Shown here: positions 18,293-30,441 of the stretch, piece after piece
How positions within the stretch are numbered: the first letter of the stretch is position 1
How the letters are laid out: each line of letters starts with the position of its first letter
DNA from: Antedon mediterranea
Lineage: Eukaryota > Echinodermata > Crinoidea > Comatulida > Antedonidae
Direction: 5' to 3'
Length of the DNA stretch: 64,000 nt
Assembly (NCBI RefSeq): GCF_964355755.1
Contig: NC_092679.1
Location: 11,150,932-11,214,931 of the forward strand
Notes under the pieces: model-generated
What the model saw: the letters and a program-made list of their open reading frames with translations, nothing else
Database searches by the model: none
Told to the model about the DNA's origin: nothing
Made by a program: the position numbers and the translations under genes

Positions 18293-19104
18293 AGTTCCGG
18301 ATTTGAAGGAGGCAGGCATTAGTAAAACTATGGTGCACCATTTGATGATGCCGCCAAAATCTAAAACTAGGAACAGTGTAATTTATAAAGGGCTTGTAAA
18401 AGCTAGAGTCCTGCCAAAATCAAACAACGCAACTAAGAGCAAGCATCCGGACCATCATTTTTGTCGATCGCAATGTTCTATGTTATCCGAGGCGTGTGCC
18501 TTTTTTGATGATGAATGTTTGCGGTTATCGTGCGATGAAAAAACAAGGTAAATGTTGGCACCCTTGCTGTGAGTAGATTTCAAGGTATTACCCAGTGTAA
18601 GATCAACCAGACTACCTTGATCGTGACTTCCCTTTCGAAAAAAAGCAAAATAATTCCGTCAGCGTACATGGTCTTAAATACAAATAAATCATTAGAACGG
18701 GCGAGTCCAAGAAGTGCCAAACCCAGGATCGCGCAGGAAAATGAAAGGCGATGCAGATCTGCATCTCCCCCAAAACGGAAAATGTTGCCAAATGGTCGAT
18801 TTTTTACTGACCGTATTGGCAGAACCCGAGTTTGATATGGCAAAACAATAGCAAGATTCGCTCGTTCAACAGCACAGACACACGCCAACGACTTGTCCAC
18901 AATTTATAACATTAAAGAAATACGACAAGGTAAATCTGTGGTATACATTTTGACGGACAGTGGTTCGGATTGGTCAGTAAAAAAAATAAGAACTCTAATT
19001 TCGCAGGGAAGGAGAGACTATGACTTTGACTACTACGCTGTGGCTAATCTGGCAGCAGGTCATTCGGCCGAAAACCCCATTGAACACTTGTGGTCCAAGA
19101 AAAT
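18282..19104 (+). pseudogene. Transposase-like relic of an uncharacterised invertebrate family
   Basis: Frames in succession give EACAFFDDECLRLSCDEKTR, then VNVGTLAVSRFQ, then KIIPSAYMVLN, then VVYILTDSGSDWSV and NPIEHLW. An acidic CDEKT/TDSGSD/NPIE series spaced this way resembles a DDE-type core (D, D, E) in repetitive ORFs of marine invertebrates, but I cannot name the superfamily. Frameshifts occur at about 18551 and 18840. The LINE at 19105 truncates it. Confidence 0.4.
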
Positions 19105-20645
19105 ATTAAGGAACAAAGTAAAATCAGAAATTGAAAAAGCCAAGGCTGATTATTATGCAAACTGAGTTCAGAGACATAAAAAGGCTAACCCAGCACAGTG
19201 GTACAAGCAGATTCGAATCATGACCAATCAAGGGAAAGCTAACTCTACTATTTAACATTCCAGATGACTTAATACTTAAATATTAGTAATTCTAAGGATG
19301 TTGCTAACTTTCTTAATAATAATTTTTTTAATATTACCAATGAAGTCTTGTAAGGGAGGAACTTCCGGCCTTTTGTCCGGATCCTAACCCAGACCCAGTT
19401 GTCCAAAATTATGAAGTTTATAATGCACTTAAAAATATTAAGACCAAGAAAGCTTCTGGCCCTGATGGTTTGCCTGCTAAATTAATTAAGGAATTTGCAT
19501 ATGAAATTAGCAAACCATTGGCTGCAGTCATAAATCAGTCCTTTGGTAATGGTGTTGTCCCATCCCAATGGAAAAGGGCCATGGTTATCCCTATTCCTAA
19601 AACTAATCCTGCGACTTGGGATAAACTTAGACCAATTTCCCTCACTGACCACTTTGCAAAATTGCAGAAAGTTTCATGTCTAAGTTGTTGTTAAATGACA
19701 TGGATCCCAACCTTGACCACAACCAGTATGGTAATCGTAAAGGGATACTAATCATTATCTTGTTAAGCTTATGGATGTTCTCCATAGAAATGCTGATAAG
19801 AAACAAAGTGAAAGTACTGTAGTGGTTACTGATTTTAAAAAAGCTTTTGACTATGTTGAACACAATGTTTTAATCTGTAAGTTGATTAAATTTCAAGTCT
19901 GTCCATCTGTAATTACATGGATTATGAGTTTTCTAAGTGATAGAACACAATGTGTTAGATATCTAGACACCATTAGTGAATGGGAATACATTCATGGAGG
20001 TGTCCCTCAAGATACCAGCTTAGGACCCCTCTGCTTCCTTGCCATGGTTAATGATGTTTTTTACGATAAGATGATTGACGTATTTGTCGAACCCTATCTT
20101 AGCAAACAACCTACTGTAGCTTTATGCAAAATCACTTAAATGAACTATCGCAATGGGCGACAGTTAATAATATGAAACTTAATCCTAGCAAATGTTTAGT
20201 TATGAATGTTAATTTCTCTAGAGAAAATGTTAATCATGTTGTCAACATTGATGGACAGCCGTTGCACATTGTGAATAATACTACAATCTTAGGCGTTAAC
20301 ATTAGTTCTGATCTTAAATGGAGCTCTCATATCACTGAAGTGCTTAGCAAAGCTAATGGTAGATTATATATGTTGAAAGTACTTAAGCGATTCAAAATGC
20401 CAATTGTTGACTATTTACACTGGGTATGTCAGATCCTTAACTGAATATGCTGCTCCTGTGTGGCATTCTGGTCTTACCCAACTTGAATAAAATATGTTAG
20501 AGCGAATCCAAAAGCGAGCTTGTAAAATTATTCTAGGGCCTCTGTTTTCACACTATAATCTAGCTCTTGATCAGTGTAACTTAATACAGTTAAATGTACG
20601 TCATAATGAAATTTGTAGCAAATTTTTTGCCTCGTTAGTACAGTA
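19105..20645 (+). mobile_element. 5'-truncated LINE, reverse transcriptase region
   Basis: The linker upstream of RT (RNKVKSEIEKAKADYYAN) is followed by KKASGPDGLPAKLIKEF, FGNGVVPSQWKRAMVIPIPK, LRPISLTDHFAK, VVVTDFKKAFDYVEHNVL (first catalytic Asp), HGGVPQDTSLGP, the palm end LSQWATVNNMKLNPSKC, and LGVNISSDLKW. The FADD-type box is damaged near 20090, with frameshifts near 19670, 20110 and 20420. No endonuclease remains. Truncation at the 5' end is normal for LINEs. The clade is not assigned. Confidence 0.82.
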
Positions 20646-21320
20646 ACAATTTTAAATTTGACTTCGGCAGTTTTAGTAAAATAATGTGCAGTAGTCGATC
20701 CATTATGGATAAGTAACGATATTTAATTTGGTCCTGAGTATGTTGCATTTTATCAGATATCACTGTATAATGTTAGTACAGTAACAATTTTAAAATTGAC
20801 TTGGGCAGTTATACTAAAATAATGTGCAATAATCGATACAGTAGTCGATCCATTATGGATAAGTAACGATATTTAATTTGGTCCTGAGTATGTTGCATTT
20901 TATCAGATATCACTGTCTAATGTTAGTACAGTAACAATTTTAAATTTGACTTGGGCAGTTATAGTAAAATAATGTGCAGTAATCAATACAGTAGTCGATC
21001 CATTATGGATAAGTAACGATATTTAATTCGATTCAGTTTGTTGCGTTTTATCAGATATCACTTTCTTATGTTAGTTAGTAAATAATGTGCAATAACCAAT
21101 ACAATAGTCGATCCATTGTGGATAAGTAACGATATTTAATTTGGTTCAGTATTATTAATATTAATTAATGTTGCCTTTTATCAGATATCACTGTCTAATA
21201 TTAGTACAGTAACAATTGAAAATTTGACTTTGTTTCAGTTAAAGTAAAACAATGTGCAGTAATCGATACAGTAGTCGATCCATTATGGACAAGTAACGAT
21301 GTTTAAAATGTTGGCAGATT
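20634..21320. repeat. Tandem array of ~140-150-bp units at LINE 3' end
   Basis: GTTAGTACAGTAACAATTTTAAA recurs near 20636, 20775 and 20923, with degenerate units near 21070 and 21200. Each has CAGTAGTCGATCCATTATGGA(T/C)AAGTAACGAT and TTTTATCAGATATCACT. The first unit overlaps the stop of the LINE frame, so the array is probably its 3' untranslated region. Confidence 0.82.
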
Positions 21321-21929
21321 AAGTTATTTGTTGGTTTTTATCAGTCTAATTCACATGAAAACGGTTACTTTTTTTAAAATTTAAATTGAATTAAAAATAC
21401 AGTAATAGTGTGCAATCGATAGTCTAATCTATACCTTACCAATTCTCTAAGTGATTATGTTGATTCGAACTATTATTTACTTTACTATTATGTTATGTTA
21501 TGTAAAAAATGTTGCAAATTTAGATTTCGTTGCCTTTTTTCATATAGACATGTCACTAAGTGTCTAAGTGTGTAATTAAAACAACATTTAAATCGAGTTA
21601 TAATAATAATGCACAATAATCGGTACCGGTGTCGATCATTATGAGTGTATTTATTAATTAGTTTATCTGTAAAATATTCTTAAATTATATTATTTTGTGT
21701 TGTGAAATAATGATTTTGATATAATATTGATTGTTCAAAATGATACCCTAAAATACAAATCTGCTGTTGGTTATTTTAAGTGTTTTTGTTGGTGTTATTT
21801 ATTATTCCAAAATAAAGATATATTTCAATTATAAAATAAAAGTCACTCGTTATCGTGAATGTGTTTGTATTATCGACATTGTTGATCACGAATGGAGCCT
21901 CGGGTATTTGAGCTGCTCAAAAATGATTA
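21321..21929. other. Very AT-rich sequence
   Basis: Decaying copies of the preceding repeat unit (CAATCGATAGTC near 21412, GCACAATAATCGGTACCGG near 21610) are visible. No gene is seen. Confidence 0.4.
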
Positions 21930-22580
21930 CACACTTCATGGATAAACCCATTTTGGGCGAGTTCCTAAGAGTTTGATGTTTGATGATTTGGTACAGGAAA
22001 CAACTGCTCTCTTTATTTATTGTTTTAGCATTCTACTGTGTATTTATTGTCAGTCCGAGTCCGTATCACGTATTTCTAACTCAGCAGTCTCAGCTGAACG
22101 CCATTAGACGACATACGCGCCGAGTATATAGCCGAATAGGAGGAAACTGCGGACCTTTAGGGCTGCTGTCTGAGCTTATGTACAGGATAAAGTTGCTGTC
22201 ATTGGTGTTTTTGTCATCCCCAATATATACTGCTGCCATTAAAAAAAGATTCAACCTTGTATCGCTTCACATGAATAAACCCATTTGGGCGTGGCCCTAA
22301 AATGTTGCTGTTTGGATAAAGTTGCTGTCATTGGTGATGTAATCATTAGTAGCCCACTGCGAATGATATCCAAAAAAGTTTATCCTTGTATCGCTTCACA
22401 TAAATAAATGCATTTTTACCCCCCTATGTTATGATCCCCACAGGCCCTATGTACAGGCTGTGACCCGGCAGCAATGTCGAATATTGCATCTCGCCCTAAT
22501 ATGCACCTAACTACATCATCAGACCTTTTGTATCTTTTCACATGAATAAATCTTCCGGGCGCCCGGTCTAATATGTGACA
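21930..22580 (-). repeat. 3' LTR of gypsy copy 3 with internal short repeats
   Basis: On the minus strand the purine tract AAGAAAAGAGGAGA precedes TGTCACATATTAG starting at 22580, where an LTR should begin. The region carries four copies of a TTCA(C)ATGAATAAA-type motif (near 21932, 22266, 22394, 22534) and a duplicated AAGTTGCTGTCATTGGTG (22191, 22319). The far end is not defined. Confidence 0.5.
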
Positions 22581-22728
22581 TCTCCTCTTTTCTTAAACAT
22601 TAACAACAACAATCGTAATCAAAATATCAAACTCTTAATGAAACAATTAAACTATGATGATGAACATTTGTGTATAATAAAACATGAATATCTGGCAGAG
22701 AAATTATGAACAATGAGTCATTTAAACA

Positions 22729-23867
22729 TTATTTGTCCATTATGAAATCATCAAAACGTTTGGGCACACGTCTATTTCGCTTTGGTCTGGTGATGACTAC
22801 CTCTTCCTTTTGAGGATCAGGTGTCCTCGGCGGAGTTTCGATAGGAGTTTCATCCACTTCCCCTTCAACATTAATATCTTCTTCATGTAATTGATTTAAT
22901 TGTCGGCGATTGCGTCTATACACTTGTCCGTTTTGCGTAGCGACCATATATATCTCGGGGTAACATGTTCAGATAACACTTTCGCGGGGACCCATTCTCG
23001 GCCTTTGTTGAGACGGACTATCTCGTTTCCTTTCAGTGATTGTAGCGTTCGCGTTCCACGATTGTAATATTCCGCCTGTTTGTCTTGTCTAACGATCAAC
23101 GAATTATGTGCGTCTGGAATCAGTGTAGGCTTAAGTTGCTCGCGTACGATAGGAATTCGTGTTCTAAGCCTTCTGTTCATCAGCAACTGTGCTGGAGATT
23201 TGCCGATACCTCCCAACGGCGCATCTCGATAAGCGAGTAAAGCTAAATGAAAGTCTCCGTGAAAGTCATCAGCGGCTTTCCTCAACAATTGCTTGACTGT
23301 CTGTATGCACCGTTCAGCTTGACCATTGCTTTGTGCATAGGTGGGACTCGATGTGATTAGTTCTATCCCCCATGATTTAGCGAACTCTTTCATTTCAAAA
23401 CTTGCGAAAGGCATGTTGTCGCTTACAAATGTCGCTGGAATGCCATGTCTCGCGAAAATCGTTTTTAGCCTGCCGATTACTTCTTTGGCAGTTTTGTTGC
23501 GTAGCGTGACGACTTCGGGATATTTTGAATAATAAAATAATATTACTAAGTGGTCATTTCCTCCAAAGTTGAAAATGTCTGCCCCAACTCTATAAAAGGG
23601 TATTTCAGGTATTTCGTGAGTTATCATTGGTTCGCGTTGATTTTTCCGTTTGTACTTTGCACATGTCGTACATCTTGATACCATGTCATGAATAGCATTG
23701 GTGATACCGGGCCAGTACAACAACTCTGTGGCTCTGGCCTTGGATTTCTCTATTCCTAAATGACCATCGTGAATGCGGTTAAGCATGAATTCTCGTTTGC
23801 TTTCTGGTACTATCAATTTCTTCCCAATAAACATTAGTCCCTCATGTTCATAAATTTCGTCACGCAT
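22729..23867 (-). pseudogene. pol: Ty3/gypsy integrase (copy 3)
   Basis: Reading downward from 23867: the HHCC zinc motif (HDGHLGIEKSK then CTTCAKYK), the core with GADIF (first Asp), FVSDNMPFASFEM (second Asp; canonical SDNG lost, here SDNM) and SNGQAERCIQTVK (Glu). The C-terminal region reads IVRLNKGREWVPAKVL. A frameshift near 22900-22950 leads into the basic tail ending NRRVPKRFDDFIMDK. About 320 residues remain uninterrupted, so this copy decayed recently. It normally inserts element cDNA into the genome. Confidence 0.9.
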
Positions 23868-23947
23868 CGGCCAAAATTGTCTTATCTTTACGCTGACTGA
23901 CTGACGTCGCTCAGGCCAGCCAATATGGCACTGTTTCGATAGTTCCT

Positions 23948-24388
23948 TTAGTGTCTCGTCCTCGTTAGTCGCTTGTTGTATTCCGTTATTCTAGCTTTAC
24001 TCATACTCAACAGCTCATGTACGGCATGTATACGATATTGTAGAATTTCAGGATCATTCGTGACAGTTTCCATCGGAACCGCTCTGCTCAGTGCGTCCGC
24101 GATATACATTTCACGACCTGGAACATATGTGACATTTATATCATATTTTAATAGTCGTAGCATCATCTGCTGTAGTCTGGGACTCGCCTTGTGAATTGGT
24201 TTCTTTGTAATTGACTCAAGAGGTTTGTGATCAGACTGGATCGTAACTGAACGTCCGTAGAAGACATAGTTGTTAAACCTTTCAAGTGAAAAACAAATAG
24301 TTAGCATTTCTTTTTCTATCTGAGAATAGTTCATTTCGGCTGACGTTAGTGATCGCGAACTATAGCGTAACGGGTGACCATCTTGCAT
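23948..24388 (-). pseudogene. pol: Ty3/gypsy RNase H (copy 3)
   Basis: The frame carries YSSRSLTSAEMNYSQIEKEM, FSLERFNNYVFYGR, IQSDHKPLESI and YVPGREMYIADALSRA, the standard gypsy RNase H series. The first catalytic region (DAS) falls in the frameshifted gap to the RT frame at about 24390-24420. Confidence 0.88.
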
Positions 24389-24399
24389 TAAAACACTTC

Positions 24400-25223
24400 C
24401 TAGTCCAAAAGATAATGCGTCACATTGGATTCTTTATTCGGATCAAAGTACTTAAGTACTGGCTCTGAGCTTAACAAACTCTGCAAATGTTTTAGCGATT
24501 GGTCGTGGCGTTCTTCCCAAGACCATGCTACTTCTTTCTTTAATAACTCTCTCATAGGAGCGCTGATGGTAGACATATTTGGAATAAATGGCGACAGATA
24601 GTTGATCATTCCCATTAAACGTCTCAGGTCAGACTTACAAGAAGGTGTAGGCATATCATAAATTGCTTTTACTTTAGAACTATCAGGCTTAACACCATCT
24701 CTACTAATTATGTGACCTAAGTATGTCAACTCATGTTCTTTAAGCTTAATCTTATTTCTATTAAATTTTACATTTTCATCTTTAGCACGCTCCATGACTT
24801 TGGCTATCACACTATCATGATGCTTTTCATCGTCATCGGTAGCGATTATCATGTCATCAGAAATTACAAATACATTGTCAATACCCCCAAATATTTGTTC
24901 GTTTCTCTTTTGAACAACCTCACTGGCACTACATAGACCAAAGGGTAATCTGTTAAATGAATACCTCCCAAATGGTGTGTTGAAGGTGCACAACTCAGTG
25001 CTGTGTTCCGTTATTAAATGGTATTTGCCAGTATGCATCTTTCATATCTATGTGCGTGAACAATTTACGCCCTGACAATTTACTTATTACATGCTCTGTT
25101 GTAGGAATCATGTGATGCTCTCTTTTAATTTCCTTGTTCAAATCTTTAGGGTTGAGGCATAGCCTCAGAGAACCGTCCTTTTCTACAACTACTAAACTAC
25201 TCACCCAGTCAGTGGGCTGATTA
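24400..25223 (-). pseudogene. pol: Ty3/gypsy reverse transcriptase (copy 3), 3' portion
   Basis: From 25223 downward: WVSSLVVVEKDGSLRLCLNP, LFTHIDMKDAYWQIP (catalytic Asp), FGRYSFNRLPFGLCSASEV, VISDDMIIATDDDEKH (catalytic Asp pair) and LGHIISRDGVKPDSSKVK. A frameshift lies near 25000-25040. The frame is cut at 25223 by the 5.2-kb transposon and continues upstream at 30442. Confidence 0.9.
25220..25223. repeat. 4-bp target duplication ATTA (partner 30442-30445)
   Basis: ATTA borders both transposon ends. The interrupted gypsy sequence has a single ATTA-equivalent in the continuous reading frame. Confidence 0.72.
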
Positions 25224-25799
25224 CACAGCTGTTTCAAACATACGAATTAAGTCATGCGCCCTCAACGTTACAAGTCGTATCGCTGGAGTAACAATACATA
25301 AACAATTACTTACAAATCCACGTGTGCAGAGTGGAGTCAAACGTCATTTAAAGACATGTTTTAAACAGCCAATGAGAATGAGATAAAAAAATAAAGGGTC
25401 GCTAAAAATATGAATATTCATTAAAGAGTCCCTGGATGAAACAAGCACGTTGTCGTTTTGTTTTTTACAAGGAATGTAACGCTGAAAATTAATGGAAGGG
25501 TGGACCATAAAATACAAGCATATACCAATTTACGCACGTGAGTGACATTTCCAAATTTGGTACATGTTTGTTTGTCCGTATCTTTAAAAAATGTAATTTT
25601 CACTCTAATTCTTTGGTACTGCATGATAATTTAGTTATCTGTGAATGTTATAACATAGTAATGGTCGAGAGGTGATGGTTGAATTTTTGAGCTATGGCCG
25701 TTTCAAATTGTGTCATTTTTAGGCTTAGGCTTGTGTCTACTCTAGTTGCAACACTGCCTTTCATGTGACAGCTGACCCAAATGAGTTTGGAAATGTTAC

Positions 25800-28400
25800 A
25801 TTATATTAATTATTTAGGCCTGGCTGTGTAGGGTAGGCATATACCAATATTATAGGCCCTATTTTTATTTTAATACTAGGCCTAGGCCCTAGCTAGACCT
25901 GTGCTCTCTAGCAGCCTACTACAGAGAAGCAGCTTTCCGGCTTAGTTAGCCTGGCCTTGAGTAGGCTAGCCTACTACTAGCCTAATAGGTATTAGTAGGC
26001 TACCTAATTAAAATTAGGCCCAGGATCTACGCCTAGGCCTAGGCCTATATATTTTTAATATTATTTAATCAGTATAATTAATTTTAGTTTTAATAAATTT
26101 ACAGTATTCATTACAAAAACTGTAAATTTAATATTATGAGGATTATATATACCATGTATGCAATGACATAGGGAATATTATAGGCCTACCCTGTATGTAA
26201 TAATTACAATATAAATAATGACAAGCATCATATTAACATTCGGTTTTGCTCATCACTGCATATTCAAATTAGTATGCAATCATATTAAATTTAATAAGTT
26301 AAGTTAATTTTATAAAATTGTTATAATAATTATTAATGTTATACTATTGTAGGTAGCCTACATATATAGAGCAGTAACCTGAAGTGGCTAAGCAGATTTG
26401 GACCATACCTACCATCTATATATAGGTAAGATTATTTTGCTGTTCAAGAAGTAGCAAATATTAAATTGTGTTTACCATGCTATTATTTTTCAATATTAAC
26501 AATCAATCACTACCTCTGGCTGGGTAGGCTAGGCCTATATTATAGGCCCTATTTTTATGTTAATATACTAGCTAGACCTGTGCTCTCTATCACTAGCAGC
26601 AGCCTACAGAGAAGCAGCTTTCCAGCTTATTTAGCCTAGCCTAGAGCAATTAGGCTAGGTATAAGTAGACTACCTAATTAGGTCTAGGCTCTACGCCTAT
26701 ATATTATTATTTAATTATTATTAATTTTAATTTAATATATTTACAGTATTTATTTAAATAATGTTTCTTATGAGAATACCTGGTTATATATACCCTATGC
26801 AATGACATAAGGCATATATGCCTTCCCTGTATGTAATAATTACAATTATTATAAATAATGAATTTTAACATTCGTTTTTGCTCATCACTGCATATTCAAA
26901 TTAGTATGTATGCAACCATATTAAATTTAATAAGCTAATTTTAAGTAATTCTTATAATAATAATGTTTTACTATTTTGTAGGTACATAGCGGCAACCCGA
27001 AGTGGCAAAAACATTTTAAACAGATTTGGACCAATATAGCAGCCTACCATCTATATACAGTAGGTAAGTTTATTTTACTGCTCAAGAACTAGTAAATTTT
27101 AAATTGTGTTTACCATGCTATTAATTTTAAATATTAACAATCAATCACTACCAGTGGCTGGGTAGGCTAGGCCTATATTATAGGCCCTATTTTTATTTTA
27201 ATATACTAGCTAGACCTGTGCTCTCTAACACTAGCAGCCTACATAGAAGCAGCTTTCCAGCTTATTTAGCCTAGCCTAGAGCAATAGGCTAGGTATAAGT
27301 AGACTACCTAATTAGGTCTAGGCTCTACGCCTATATATTATTATTTAATTATTATTAATTTTAGTTTTAATATATTTACAGTATTTTATTTAAATAATGT
27401 TTATTATGAGAATACCTGGTTATATATACCCTATGCAATGACATAAGGCATATATGCCTACCCTGTATGTAATAATTACAATTATTATAAATAATGAATT
27501 TTAACATTCGTTTTTGCTCATCACTGCATATTCAAATTAGTATGTATGCAACCATATTAAATTTAATAAGCTAATTTTAATTAATTCTTATAGTAATGTT
27601 TTACTATTTTTTAGGTACATAGCGGCAACCCGAAGTGGAAAAATCATTTTAAACAGATTTGGACCAATACCTATACCTACCATCTATATTATAGGTAAGT
27701 TTATTTTACTGTTCAAGAACTAGTAAATTTTAAATTGTGTTTACCATGCTATTAATTTTCAATATTAACAACCAATCACTACCACTGGCTGGGCTAGGCT
27801 AGGCTAGGCCCTATTTTTATTTTAATATACTAGCTAGACCTGTGCTCTCTTGCACTAGCAGCCTAAGAGAAGCAGCTTTCCAGCTTATTTAGCCTAGCCT
27901 AGAGCAATAGGCTAGGTATTAGTAGGCTACCTAATTAGGCCTAGAGGCTATTATTAATTTTTATTTTTAATATATTTACAGTATTTATTACAAATAATGT
28001 TTATTATGAGGATACCTGGTTATATATACCCTATGCAATGACATAAGGCATATATGCCTACCCTGTATGTAATAATTACAATTATTATAAATAATGAATT
28101 TTAACATTTGTTTTTGCTCATCACTGCATATTCAAATTAGTGTGTATGCAACCATAGTAAATATAATAAGTTAATTTTAATTAATTCTTATTATAATGTT
28201 ATACTATTACTATTAATATTTTTTAGGTACATAATAATATAGTATAGCGGCAACCCAAAATGGCTAAAACATTTTAAACAGATTTGGACCAATACCTATA
28301 CCTACCATCTATATAGGTAAGTTTATTTTACTGTTCAAGAACTAGTAAATTTTAAATTGTGTTTACCATGCTATGAATTTGTAACTTTAACAATCAATCA
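25800..28400. repeat. Four-unit tandem array, ~625-670 bp per unit
   Basis: GTGCTCTCT marks successive units at 25911, 26580, 27218 and 27842. Every unit repeats CAGCTTTCC(A/G)GCTTA, a TAGGCCTA-rich part, CTCATCACTGCATATTCAAA and TTGTGTTTACCATGCTAT. Each also has an AG|GTACATAGCGGCAACCC...GGTAAGT stretch of about 90 bp that looks like a mini-exon. A partial fifth unit ends near 28400. Confidence 0.85.
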
Positions 28401-28664
28401 CTAACACATGTACAGTACAGCAGTAGTACTATCAATCAATAGTAATTAGTTAGTAATTGAAATATAGACATACTATAGTATTACTTTTACATGTTCATTA
28501 TCATTAGGCATTGTTAATAGGAAATCAATACAATGCAATATTCCTTTAACATTTAAAAATGTACAATATTTTATGATCATTAATGTTAATGAATCATTCT
28601 TTGTTGGCTTTCTTGCATTTGTTGGGTTTTATTATTTCATTTTGTATCATTGGAGATGTGAAAG

Positions 28665-28865
28665 TCAGATGAGTCTAAGTTTGACTCTAATCCACACTGC
28701 TGTTTTGTGACGGTTGAGTTTGGCATGTATTAGCTCCCCGCCTTGTTCAGAGACCACCTTCCATTCTCTCATGAATGCAATAGCATGGTGCTCAAGCATA
28801 TGTAGCTTAGGCTGTATTACACCTGGTGCAATATGCCTGTATTCTGCTAAAAATACTTGTATCAT
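28665..28865 (-). pseudogene. Transposase C-terminal fragment
   Basis: A 66-residue frame contains QPKLHMLEHHAIAFMREW and SEQGGELIHAKLNRHK. The KxHxLExH...GEQGxExxH pattern is familiar from C-terminal parts of uncharacterised invertebrate transposases. It lies inside the Chapaev-like element in the same orientation and is probably what remains of its 3' coding part. A nested fragment from another family is the alternative. Confidence 0.45.
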
Positions 28866-29149
28866 ATTTTTTATGTAATTAAAAAAATACTTAATTTACA
28901 CATTAATACATTTTATAATTTCAGAAATTTTGTGATGAAAAAGTCAATCTGTGGTGACTGTAGAATGGACCCGAGACCTGACTATCTTAGACATTTAAAT
29001 AATAGAAAGTTCTGACAATTTTGTTGAATAGAAATGTACAATGTATGATGTAATCTTAATTGAAAATTGGCAGTTTTTAAACTATGTATATAAATTAGGA
29101 TGAGAAAACAGTTATTTGATTATGAGGTATGTTCATTTAAATAAATTTG

Positions 29150-29560
29150 TTAGTATAAACTTTCAAAAAGAGTGAAGATATAAGGAAGAAAAGCAGATTA
29201 TGGAGCAGCTGTACCAAATAAAAAAACTGTTCCCTTAAACGCCAGTGTGTTCTTTCACTTGTGAATGTAGTTTTTGCCCAGGTCATAGTTGTTGTAAGTT
29301 GTTGGTGTAGCATGCCAAGCAATTTGTTCCATGCCCTGTTAATGTAAATGTTAGCGTGGTAGTATACAGTATCCATTGCAAATTCGTGAATGGCAGGTTG
29401 TACAAATGTATATAGGTTGTGATTTTACATTTGTTAGATTTAGTGCAAATTTGTGACGGCTTTTCATATTTTAAAAATTGTATTTTTTATCTTTTTCTTT
29501 AAATTTTGTTCCACAACAAAAGCAAGTAGAACGTAAAGCCTTTTCGTGAAACTGTGTTGC
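29150..29560 (-). pseudogene. N-terminal zinc-binding exon of Chapaev-like protein, RING deleted
   Basis: The minus-strand acceptor TTTTTGTAG ends at about 29561 and is followed by QFHEKALRSTCFCCGTKFKE and a later CTTC pair, then TFTSERTHWRLREQFF. This aligns with the copy at 11274-11640 but loses similarity exactly where the RING finger should begin. Stops and shifts make it non-coding. Confidence 0.5.
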
Positions 29561-30441
29561 CTACAAAAATGAAAAGAAATGTTAATTTTACCAACCTTTA
29601 ATTTTATATTATATTTATCATACAGTAGTTTGAGTATTTTTGTATAGGCTTTAAATTTAAGGGCCTAGCCTAGGCCTGGTAGTTAGTAGTTTTACTAAAT
29701 TTTTACATTTATGATGAATTATATTCAGTTGAAATAAATACAATGATAATAATTAAGCTTATTATTTAATCTATTGTAAATTAAAATGATGTATAGCATG
29801 ATTACACTACTTATACGTACCAACTAGGCCTAGCTACAACCTAGGCCTAGTTGCGTACAGCCTAGCGAGCGGTTATCAGACGCGTTCATCGACCTCTCGC
29901 CAAATACGCTGTTTCGCATTTAACAAAACAGTCGAGTTTTTCAATGAAAATTTCTTGAGATTTTCACCGTCACCTCCTAACAATTCAATGTCTCATGTAA
30001 GCATATATAATCAAACTTTTACCTAGATTTTTCAAGTATTTATGAAAATTACGAATAAAAACAAAAAGTGTACAATTTGACAAGCATTTTTTCAAACTTT
30101 CCATTGTTTACATTTGCTAGGCCGATCGATGTTAATTTTTAAAACTTCCGGGTGTAAATAATTTCGTAAACTTGGTGTTATGCTTAATTACTTATTATTT
30201 CCAAAAAATCGGTAATTAAAAAACTTATTTTCTAACAAATAGTATAAAAATGGTTTTATAATATTTATGACGAAATTGATTAAAATAATTTAAAGTGTAG
30301 TTATAAAAGTTGCAAATGTCGCGAAAGTTGAACGAGATTCAACCACTCGCGCGGCGTCACGCTCAGGCACATATCGCCGTCTGACAATATTGAGGGCGCT
30401 TGACTTTTTCTATTTATTTTACATTGGTTGAAACAGCTGTG

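Larger units (their letters stand above)
25224..30441 (-). mobile_element. Chapaev-like DNA transposon with complete ends, internally rearranged
   Basis: The left end CACAGCTGTTTCAA (25224) and right end TTGAAACAGCTGTG (ending near 30441) are inverted repeats. ATTA flanks both (25220-25223, 30442-30445). The gypsy RT reading frame continues across the site when one ATTA is ignored, which proves insertion. The minus-strand 5' portion (30441 to about 29200) is homologous to 10874-11640. CAC termini and a 4-bp duplication match what is known of Chapaev elements. The RING and the transposase core are missing; a tandem array (25.8-28.4 kb) fills much of the interior. Confidence 0.75.

Noticed and set aside
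20634-21320. Centromeric satellite
   Set aside because: Only about five diverging units directly attached to the LINE 3' end; untranslated-region repeats explain it better.
25800-28400. Possible CRISPR-like array
   Set aside because: Units are about 630 bp with no short repeat-spacer structure, and the genome is clearly eukaryotic.
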